A model generated the notes under the pieces. It saw nothing but the letters and a program-made list of their open reading frames with translations. It did not search any database and was not told the origin of the DNA. The position numbers and the translations under genes are program-made. A stretch of 9,771 nucleotides of DNA from Bacillota bacterium. GTDB taxonomy: Bacteria; Bacillota; Clostridia; Lachnospirales; Lachnospiraceae. Shown piece after piece: positions 1-5,041 of the stretch (within the stretch, counting starts at the first letter, position 1; each line of letters starts with the position of its first letter). The stretch is from NCBI GenBank assembly GCA_023436765.1, contig JAEZHX010000015.1:1-9771 (forward strand), in the 5' to 3' direction.

Positions 1-677
1 CCTACTTCACCATAATTCCAGAACCCAACTTCGTTCACTATCTTTCCCTGATTCACTTTCATCAGGATCATAGCCAGCTTCTTTCCATCCTCTGACAGGT
101 CGATATCCATCGGATAGCCATACTTACTGATGGGGTATTTTTGATCTACCAATACCTCTCCGTTAATATCCACCAGCTTAATATAATGGGCTTCCTTATC
201 CCCCATCAATATAGCAGTAACACCCTGGGACGCTACTGCTGCCTTGATGATATCATGCTCCATCGTAAAGCTGGCTTCTTCGCCGTCCTCATTATATACA
301 TGAACAGCTTTATTTCCTCTGTCCGCAATAACCACATATTTCTCACAGGTATCTGCAATCGGATCCTTCATCTCATAGGAACCATTCCATAACAGCTTTC
401 CCTTCTTGTCAAAGGCAATCGCTCCATCAAGCCCATATTTGACTGCTGAACCGTTATATTGTATGTATCCGGCCAAATTCTCCTCCGTATTTGGAATGTT
501 ACCGGAGATCTCAAAGCCACTGTAAGACCGGTGATACAGCTTGAACAGGTAGAACGCTCCTGCTGCCACTAAGATCAGCAGCAACACAGAAAATGCATAG
601 ACCCTGATCTTGCGGTTACGCTTCTTCCGGCTGTGATAATCCCTTATCGATTGTTGCACCTCTTTATCCCTGGCCAT
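1..677 (-). CDS. DUF5711-like single-pass membrane protein with beta-propeller-like exterior, 3' end cut off
   Basis: About 225 codons are present and the frame is open to the window edge, so the C-terminus is missing. From the chosen start the protein has a very basic N-terminus (KKRNRK near residues 19-24), one transmembrane helix at about 25-46, then an extracytoplasmic region. That region contains repeated short strands of the type DGAIAFDKKGKLLWNGSY, IADRGNKAVHVYNEDGEE and DIDLSEDGKKLAMI, which is the pattern of WD40/PQQ-like propeller blades. This matches my recollection of the clostridial DUF5711 family, whose function is unknown. The ATG at 677 is preferred because GGGAG lies 6 bases upstream of it. 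An in-frame ATG at 695 would add six residues (MERERQ-like, reading MEREQD) but has no ribosome site. It lies downstream of and codirectional with the LysM gene, 214 bases away, so it may be cotranscribed or use its own promoter. Family assignment is from memory of similar proteins, not a search. Confidence 0.7.
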   Translation of the reverse strand, partial: MARDKEVQQSIRDYHSRKKRNRKIRVYAFSVLLLILVAAGAFYLFKLYHRSYSGFEISGNIPNTEENLAGYIQYNGSAVKYGLDGAIAFDKKGKLLWNGSYEMKDPIADTCEKYVVIADRGNKAVHVYNEDGEEASFTMEHDIIKAAVASQGVTAILMGDKEAHYIKLVDINGEVLVDQKYPISKYGYPMDIDLSEDGKKLAMILMKVNQGKIVNEVGFWNYGEV

Positions 678-706
678 ATCCTGCTCCCGTTCCATACTTT
701 ACACTG

Positions 707-712
707 ATTATA
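707..712 (-). promoter_or_regulatory. Candidate -10 box upstream of the DUF5711-like gene
   Basis: The minus strand reads a perfect TATAAT here, 30 bases before the preferred ATG at 677. No acceptable -35 hexamer lies 16-18 bases upstream; the nearby TTGATA is only 11 bases away. If this box is used, transcription would start at about 700, nearly at the ATG at 695, which also favours the start at 677. Confidence 0.3.
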
Positions 713-891
713 ACTCATTTTCCTATCAAAGGCACTATATTTTTTAAAAAAATGGACGTGCCTACGGTACCTATCTATGTATGAGACAGGCTGCAGGGCA
801 CATCCTTTCTAAATTGGATTCGGAAGCCAAAAACCCTTCATCAACTTTAACTTCGTCAATTTGTACATTCGCTTACTTGTAATAAGTGATG

Positions 892-2160
892 CTACGGAAC
901 AATCAACTTTTGTCCGATATAGATCATATCCTCATCTTCTATGTTATTTAGTTTCTTGATCACGGAAATATAATTTGCAGAATTATAAAGCTTATAGCTG
1001 ATGCCTGCCAGAGAATCCCCGCTGGTTACTGTATAGTATTTAACTTCCTTTTCATCCTTCACATCCTCTGTCTCATCATTCTCCTTGGACGAAGAATCCT
1101 TCTTCTCTTCGGCTGCAGCCTCATCCTCCTCATCATCTACGAGCTCTTCCCCACTGTCCGGTTCCTTCTCCTCTTCTAGGGGTTCCAGCTCCCCGGGTAC
1201 TACATTGACATTCAGGCTATCCTCCTTGTTTCCGGTCTCTGAGCTGTCGTTGGAATCCGTTTTGGTCTCTTCCTTAGTCAATTTGGAGGCAGGGTCCTTA
1301 TTCTCCTTAACAAAAACAGACTCTACCTGCTCCAGGTTCCGTGACAGGGAATCCAAAGCCTTCTGCATATTCTTCATCTGATCATAATTACTGAGCATCG
1401 CCGCTCCCACTACAAGGATAATAACGGCCAGTAAGGTTCCGGCAGCATACATCAGCCTAGTGACATTTTTGTTCTCCTGAACAGGGGCAGGTTTCTTGCT
1501 CTGAATGACGGACCGGATCTCCCTGGAGACTCTGTCATCATAATTCGCCTCCGTACTTTCCGGCGGCTTATTATGCTCAATGATATAGTTCTGCATTTCC
1601 TCATTTTTCTCGTAATATATGTAATAGCCCTCCTGCTTGACCAGGCGGTTACTCTCATAAATATGGAACGCTTCTTCCTTCTCCATATTATCAAAGGTCA
1701 ACAGGGTCTTATCTGCTCCGGCGAAATTATCGATATGAGCCTTAAGTATCTTCTCCTTTTCTTCTAACAGGTATCCGGGTCCTCCCAGGAACCACCCCAG
1801 TATCTCTGCTTCTACAAAGTACTTCTTGATACTCTCATAGATGGCGGTCCAGGTATCATTTGAAAAGGTAATATCACCGGTGTCATCCATGTCGGCTACT
1901 TCTACAGCCCCGTAGATAAACAGACTCCGGCAGCCCTCCTGCTTCACATTCTGTCCAACCAGAACTGCTATCTTATACCTAGAATAATCTTCTCCGGCCA
2001 ACTGTTTGATGAAGGACATTACATAGTCTTCTACATATATTTTTCTGGTCGCGTTACTTTTACCGACCTGACGAATATTCTTTGGCATTTTAAATGAAGT
2101 TTGTATCCTGCCTGTCCGATTAGCTTCACCATTCTCGTTACTATAAACAGTTTCAATCAT
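892..2160 (-). CDS. Membrane-anchored LysM protein with an N-terminal degenerate JAB/MPN-like domain
   Basis: Complete, 422 residues. Residues about 42-187 have the strand/helix layout of a JAB1/MPN domain: IAVLVGQ, then FIYGAVEV, an amphipathic helix, EILGWFLGGPGY, and LLTFDNMEKEEAFHIYESNR. In active members the corresponding GW..HSHPG carries the zinc-binding histidines. Here they are replaced by LGG (residues 122-129 read GWFLGGPG), and no S-x2-D follows, so no metalloprotease activity is expected. A single transmembrane helix follows at about 235-257, a short coiled coil at 259-285, a highly acidic Ser/Glu/Asp linker at 286-374, and a C-terminal LysM domain at 375-421 (YYTVTSGDSLAGISYKLY through GQKLIVP). 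The predicted topology is MPN domain inside and LysM outside, bound to peptidoglycan. The ribosome site AGGAG sits 8 bases before the ATG. LysM and the helix are seen directly; MPN kinship is inferred from the pattern. The gene is divergent from yyaC. Confidence 0.85.
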   Translation of the reverse strand: MIETVYSNENGEANRTGRIQTSFKMPKNIRQVGKSNATRKIYVEDYVMSFIKQLAGEDYSRYKIAVLVGQNVKQEGCRSLFIYGAVEVADMDDTGDITFSNDTWTAIYESIKKYFVEAEILGWFLGGPGYLLEEKEKILKAHIDNFAGADKTLLTFDNMEKEEAFHIYESNRLVKQEGYYIYYEKNEEMQNYIIEHNKPPESTEANYDDRVSREIRSVIQSKKPAPVQENKNVTRLMYAAGTLLAVIILVVGAAMLSNYDQMKNMQKALDSLSRNLEQVESVFVKENKDPASKLTKEETKTDSNDSSETGNKEDSLNVNVVPGELEPLEEEKEPDSGEELVDDEEDEAAAEEKKDSSSKENDETEDVKDEKEVKYYTVTSGDSLAGISYKLYNSANYISVIKKLNNIEDEDMIYIGQKLIVP

Positions 2161-2373
2161 GCGCCCAGCTCCTATCCATACTGAGGATTACATAGAATCC
2201 CAAAAATATAAATAATCATAGCATAGATAGGACAGGCTTTTTGTCGTATTCAGCATCAGGTTCTTTAGAAGTTGTCCACTGTTTTCTACTTAAAAGTAAT
2301 AAAATCGGTAATATTCTGGTAGCGGGTCCCTAACCCTGAATAAAATCCTGCGATATTCGTACTATTTTGAATA
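2161..2373. other. AT-rich divergent intergenic region between the LysM gene and the yyaC unit
   Basis: No gene was recognised here. It should hold the minus-strand promoter of the LysM gene: an extended -10, TGCTATGAT, is read on the minus strand at 2223-2215 without a good -35. It also holds a 7-base inverted match, TCCTATC (2170-2176) against GATAGGA (2226-2232), that overlaps the LysM gene's ribosome site. An imperfect direct repeat is centred on AATAAAATC (2298-2306 and 2339-2347). Confidence 0.5.
2215..2223 (-). promoter_or_regulatory. Candidate extended -10 promoter of the LysM gene
   Basis: The minus strand reads TGC followed by TATGAT, a 5 of 6 match to TATAAT with the TG extension that can replace a -35 box. 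The start of transcription would be near 2208, giving a leader of about 48 bases to the ATG at 2160. No recognisable -35 is found 16-18 bases upstream. Confidence 0.3.
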
Positions 2374-2517
2374 ATGGACGCCCATGTATTGCCTATTATG
2401 ATGTCTATTTTTAACGTTCTTGGTAATACTTATGCTAAGATTATCAACTTAGTTAACGGAGGAAGTGTGAAAAATCATGATTTCTCACTGTTCCGGCATC
2501 ATGGAGGTTTATTATGA
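2374..2517 (+). CDS. Possible short reading frame (47 codons, or 16 from a GTG) coupled to yyaC
   Basis: An open frame starts with ATG at 2374 and ends with TGA at 2515-2517, overlapping the yyaC start in an ATGA junction. The N-terminal half is hydrophobic (MSIFNVLGNTYAKIINLV) and the C-terminus is HDFSLFRHHGGLL. No ribosome site precedes the ATG codons at 2374, 2398 or 2401. An in-frame GTG at 2467 does have GGAGG (2458-2462) only 4 bases upstream, giving a 16-codon peptide. This could be a leader peptide that couples translation to yyaC, a small membrane peptide, or chance. I do not recognise the peptide, and no upstream continuation exists because TGA at 2368-2370 closes the frame. Confidence 0.25.
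   Translation: MDAHVLPIMMSIFNVLGNTYAKIINLVNGGSVKNHDFSLFRHHGGLL
2503..2507 (+). promoter_or_regulatory. yyaC ribosome binding site
   Basis: GGAGG lies 6 bases before the ATG at 2514 and fixes that start. It is the second GGAGG in the leader; the first, at 2458-2462, belongs to the short upstream GTG frame. Confidence 0.8.
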
Positions 2518-3095
2518 GCATTTTCTTAAAAAGTAAGCACAGAATCACATACTTTAATTCGAGTGAGCAAACTACTGCATATGAACTGGGCCGTACTTTA
2601 TCCGAACTGTTGAGGGAACAATATCTCTCAAACAGAACAATTATATTTCTGTGCATCGGATCTGACAGGGCTACCGGGGATTGCCTCGGACCTATTATCG
2701 GATATAAGCTGTCTAAATATAAAACTTTGCATAATTACTTTGTTTATGGAACCCTGGAGGAACCGGTCCATGCTAAAAATCTAAAAGACACCGTTGCAAG
2801 AATATATCAAACACATGAAGATGCGTTTATCATTGCAATCGATGCCTCTTTGGGAAGATCCGATCATATCGGTTATATTACCTTAGGGGAAGGGCCTTTA
2901 AAGCCCGGAGCCGGAGTAGATAAGGATCTGCCCGAGGTGGGAGACCTCTTTATTACCGGTATTGTTAATTTCTCAGGCTTTATGGATCACATGATGCTAC
3001 AGACTACTAGACTGAATGTCGTTATGTCCATGGCAGATCAGATCTGCCTGGCAATCAACTACTGTATCAGTCATTTAAAGGTAGTTGCCTTATAG
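2514..3095 (+). CDS. yyaC: YyaC-type spore protease-like protein (DUF1256)
   Basis: Complete, 193 residues, close to the roughly 200 usual for YyaC. Family signatures appear in order: CIGSDRATGDCLGPIIG (residues 47-63), GTLEEPVHAKNL (79-90), IIAIDASLG (106-114), the GEGPLKPGAGVDKDLPEVGD stretch (about 125-144), and ITGIVNFSGFMD (146-157). This family is a sporulation-specific relative of the germination protease Gpr, with the same alpha/beta hydrogenase-maturation-protease-like fold. In Bacillus the gene is expressed in the forespore, and its exact substrate is not settled to my knowledge. There is no signal peptide or membrane helix, so it should be soluble in the cytoplasm or forespore. It is the only convincing plus-strand gene and converges with the coiled-coil gene, leaving 11 bases between stop codons. 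The start is fixed by GGAGG and by an in-frame TGA at 2478-2480. Confidence 0.92.
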   Translation: MSIFLKSKHRITYFNSSEQTTAYELGRTLSELLREQYLSNRTIIFLCIGSDRATGDCLGPIIGYKLSKYKTLHNYFVYGTLEEPVHAKNLKDTVARIYQTHEDAFIIAIDASLGRSDHIGYITLGEGPLKPGAGVDKDLPEVGDLFITGIVNFSGFMDHMMLQTTRLNVVMSMADQICLAINYCISHLKVVAL

Positions 3096-3106
3096 AACAA
3101 ATGATA

Positions 3107-4210
3107 TTAACCCATGTTCTGACGATAGAAGGCCAAGGCTTCGGATATAGTGGTAGCATTTCCGGCCTGGATGATATTCGTCAATGCATCAAGCCTCTCC
3201 AGAGTCATAAGGTCTTTCCCGATAAATGGTTCATATTCACTGGCTATTTTAATGGTTAAGGCCTTACTCTTGTCCGCCGACCTACCCGCTTCCGAACAGA
3301 CGGAGTCATAGTCCGCCTTCATGGCTGCCAGCTTCTCCTCCTGCCGTCCCATAATTTCAGCAGCGATCACCTGGCTAGTGGTATTATCAAAGGTTAACAG
3401 CGCATCCTTCTTCTCAGTTGCGATCTCTGCTTCCTCCTTGCTCAGTCTAGCTAGCTCTTCGTCGAAATTCTCCAGTCCATAGCTACTTTCATCGCGGTCT
3501 TTTTTAATGTTTCTCCGAATGACGTCCATTTTCTTGTGATTGCTTCTGATCTGGGATCTTAAATTCCTGACTTGTTTCATGGCCTCCGGGTGCTTGTCCT
3601 TCGTCTTGTTACCGATCAGAAGATAGAGTCCGCCGAACAATAGGACACTGGCAATGTAGAGCAGAACCAGGTATAGGATTCTATCCTCCTTCAGGACCAG
3701 AAAATAGATCCCGCAAGGAATAATAAAAAGGGTCATAAGTAGAGTAAAAAGAATTCTGCCAATATCACCAAGATACTTAGGGTAATATAAGGAATAATAA
3801 TATCTTGTATTGCAAAAAGCAGGAACATGCATTTGCTTGAAGATCGTCTTCGCTTCCAGCTTCAACCGGTTATTGTCCTCTCTCAAGGGAGCTGTCTCTT
3901 CATGGATACGTTCTGACACCTTGCTATCCTTACGCTTGTCCCTCTTATCCCGTATCTTTTTAATCCTTGCCCTGGTCTTATCAATCTGTTTATCAAAGGT
4001 ATCCTCAATTTCCTGTCTACGCTTCTTCACAGTGGACGCGATCTCCTCAGCGACAGCCTTCTCAGCCGCCTGGATACTCTTCTCCAGCTTCTGCTCTTCT
4101 TCAGTCAGAGCATCATATTTCGCCTGATATCCATGGAGCTCCAGCAGGCTTTCCTTGATTTCATTCAAGGTATCCACACTACCCGCCAAGATGTTATAAT
4201 TTCCTTCCAA
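3107..4210 (-). CDS. Coiled-coil protein with a central two-helix membrane hairpin, function unknown
   Basis: Complete, 367 residues, not recognised. A long charged coiled coil covers about residues 15-128, including a very basic stretch (RARIKKIRDKRDKRKD, near 80-95). It is followed by two transmembrane helices at about 152-173 and 178-199, with a short loop containing LKEDR. A second coiled-coil region spans about 204-315, and the C-terminal segment near 343-367 (NIIQAGNATTISEALAFYRQ) resembles the xxIxxGRAdtixEAlnly tail seen on several clostridial proteins of unknown function. The symmetry suggests both coiled coils face the cytoplasm, as in a membrane-tethered scaffold; this is inference. 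Translation starts at TTG: GGGGG ends 7 bases upstream, there is no earlier start, and the first internal Met is residue 127, inside the conserved body. It has its own sigma-A-type promoter and shares its convergent 3' end with yyaC. Confidence 0.85.
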   Translation of the reverse strand: MEGNYNILAGSVDTLNEIKESLLELHGYQAKYDALTEEEQKLEKSIQAAEKAVAEEIASTVKKRRQEIEDTFDKQIDKTRARIKKIRDKRDKRKDSKVSERIHEETAPLREDNNRLKLEAKTIFKQMHVPAFCNTRYYYSLYYPKYLGDIGRILFTLLMTLFIIPCGIYFLVLKEDRILYLVLLYIASVLLFGGLYLLIGNKTKDKHPEAMKQVRNLRSQIRSNHKKMDVIRRNIKKDRDESSYGLENFDEELARLSKEEAEIATEKKDALLTFDNTTSQVIAAEIMGRQEEKLAAMKADYDSVCSEAGRSADKSKALTIKIASEYEPFIGKDLMTLERLDALTNIIQAGNATTISEALAFYRQNMG

Positions 4211-4242
4211 GACCTTACCCCCTCGTTTGTCTATTTATTAAG

Positions 4243-4271
4243 ATTTTACTCTTTTTTACCATTACGGTCAA
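4243..4271 (-). promoter_or_regulatory. Sigma-A-type promoter of the coiled-coil membrane protein gene
   Basis: The minus strand reads TTGACC (4271-4266), a 17-base spacer, then TAAAAT (4248-4243). Each hexamer matches the vegetative consensus at 5 of 6 positions, with ideal spacing. The start of transcription would be near 4236, leaving a leader of about 26 bases that contains GAGGGGG before the TTG start at 4210. Confidence 0.75.
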
Positions 4272-4323
4272 GGGTTTCATATCCGCTAAAACTTTCTAAT
4301 TCTCCGGGTTACCTATGTACATT

Positions 4324-4373
4324 AAAAAACCACCAGAAACGAAATTCTCTAGCATTTATTCCGCTTCGGGTGG
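4324..4373 (-). terminator. Intrinsic terminator after the small three-helix membrane protein gene
   Basis: On the minus strand CCACC (4373-4369) pairs with GGTGG (4334-4330). A single mismatch follows, then a 10-pair inner stem with two or so G-U pairs and a 12-base loop. TTTTTT follows at 4329-4324. It lies about 27 bases past the stop codon at 4400. Confidence 0.8.
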
Positions 4374-4399
4374 ATTATTCTGCGCCAGTACAAGGGGTA

Positions 4400-4756
4400 T
4401 TATATGAGACTATCTAACAAAAAACTGAAACCAATCAGTACTGCTGCGGTTGCCAGCATAAAGGTAATAAACCTGTAATTACCATCCCTCGACTTAAAAT
4501 CTTCTAAAGAGCTCTCCGTTATGGACTTCTCTGAGATACTTCTTGACTGAAGATAGGTCGGATCCGTGGTCATATTCATCTTGCCGACCAGGGACAGGAG
4601 TCCAACCAGGATGCAGGCAATTCCTGCATACTGGAACGCATCCACCAAAGGAAGCTCTGTTACCGTCGATAGGAGATAGAAAGCAAGGCCAATCACAATC
4701 GAAGCTATTAATACCTTTCCGAGAAACTTTAGTAGCTTATTACGCAAGTCCTTCAT
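4400..4756 (-). CDS. Small membrane protein with three predicted transmembrane helices, function unknown
   Basis: Complete, 118 residues, not assigned to a named family. Hydrophobic helices are predicted at about residues 10-31, 39-58 and 96-117. A polar loop of about 35 residues, rich in Ser, Thr and Glu (QSRSISEKSITESSLEDF near 70-87), lies between helices 2 and 3. The basic N-terminus (KDLRNKLLKFLGK) suggests a cytoplasmic N-terminus, which would place the polar loop in the cytoplasm and the C-terminus outside. Small proteins of this layout are common in Firmicutes next to envelope genes, without known roles. The start at 4756 is fixed by AAGGAGG at 4770-4764, 7 bases upstream. A closer ATG at 4760 gives only six codons. 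It has its own promoter and terminator, so it is probably a single-gene transcript. Confidence 0.8.
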   Translation of the reverse strand: MKDLRNKLLKFLGKVLIASIVIGLAFYLLSTVTELPLVDAFQYAGIACILVGLLSLVGKMNMTTDPTYLQSRSISEKSITESSLEDFKSRDGNYRFITFMLATAAVLIGFSFLLDSLI

Positions 4757-4787
4757 TCATTAACCTCCTTTATGCTTACGGGAAACC

Positions 4788-4818
4788 TATATACAGGAAT
4801 TATATACCAATTATATAC
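4788..4818. repeat. Three short direct repeats of TATATAC
   Basis: TATATAC occurs at 4788-4794, 4801-4807 and 4812-4818. The last two are part of a longer 10-base repeat, AATTATATAC, at 4798-4807 and 4809-4818, offset by 11 bases (about one helical turn). On the minus strand the longer copies read GTATATAATT, so each contains a -10-like TATAAT. This may be simple promoter AT-richness or a tandem operator. Confidence 0.5.
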
Positions 4819-4827
4819 AAATGTACA
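4799..4827 (-). promoter_or_regulatory. Probable promoter of the small three-helix membrane protein gene
   Basis: The minus strand reads TGTACA (4827-4822, 4 of 6 to consensus), a 17-base spacer, then a perfect TATAAT (4804-4799). Transcription would start near 4792, giving a leader of about 36 bases with AAGGAGG at its end. A second TATAAT at 4815-4810 has no usable -35. Confidence 0.5.
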
Positions 4828-4852
4828 TACAATTTTATCTATCCAATGGAAC

Positions 4853-4897
4853 CTGCTTCCCAGCCATCTGGTCAATCCTTTTGGTCGATGCAGATGA
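4853..4897 (-). pseudogene. Relic of a chemoreceptor signalling domain (15 codons)
   Basis: Bases 4866-4897 match 5421-5452, inside the intact chemoreceptor gene, at 28 of 32 positions in the same orientation, with weaker similarity continuing toward 4853. Read on the minus strand, the relic encodes SSASTKRIDQMAGKQ against SSASTKEIDQIVGEL at residues 538-552 of the intact protein, with 10 of 15 residues identical. Two of the four mismatches are silent, so this was once coding. No start, ribosome site or longer frame remains. It sits about 145 bases beyond the intact mcp stop codon and past its terminator, as expected for the remains of a tandem second mcp removed by deletion. Confidence 0.65.
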
Positions 4898-4956
4898 AAG
4901 GATAATATGCAACGGACTTTAACCCATTGAAACGCGCGCAGCCGGGCGCACCTATG

Positions 4957-4988
4957 GAAAAGCCAGGTATTGCTACCTGGCTTTTTTT
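4957..4988 (-). terminator. Bidirectional intrinsic terminator downstream of the chemoreceptor gene
   Basis: A perfect 8-pair stem, GCCAGGTA (4962-4969) with TACCTGGC (4974-4981), has a 4-base loop and flanking A4 and T7 runs that extend the pairing. On the minus strand it serves mcp, whose stop is at 5042-5044, and is followed by TTTT. The T-run is longer (T7 at 4982-4988) in the plus direction, although no plus-strand gene precedes it. Confidence 0.85.
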
Positions 4989-5041
4989 AGTTTATATTTT
5001 ATTGATTATTAGTTTATGACTGTCGGAGAGAAGCTTCCTGC

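Noticed and set aside
141..392. Plus-strand open frame of 83 codons
   Set aside because: It is antisense to the DUF5711-like coding sequence, lacks a ribosome site and has no recognisable domain.
725..730. TTGATA as a -35 box for the DUF5711-like gene
   Set aside because: It lies only 11 bases from the TATAAT at 707-712, and nothing resembling a -10 lies 17 bases downstream of it.
1085..1381. Plus-strand open frame rich in serine (98 codons)
   Set aside because: It is the complement of the acidic Glu/Asp/Ser linker of the LysM gene, has no ribosome site, and its Ser-rich composition follows from reading GAG/GAA-type codons backwards.
2453..2656. Minus-strand open frame of 67 codons overlapping the yyaC start
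   Set aside because: It is antisense to the confidently assigned yyaC gene and lacks a ribosome site.
4743..4760. ATG at 4760 giving a six-codon frame that overlaps the start of the small membrane protein
   Set aside because: Only 3 bases separate it from AGGAGG, while the ATG at 4756 is ideally placed; the overlap looks like chance from the ATGAATG sequence.
4543..4905. Plus-strand open frame of 120 codons running across the small membrane protein gene and its promoter
   Set aside because: It crosses the promoter repeats and the mcp relic in unlike compositions, has no ribosome site, and the opposite strand has a well-supported gene.
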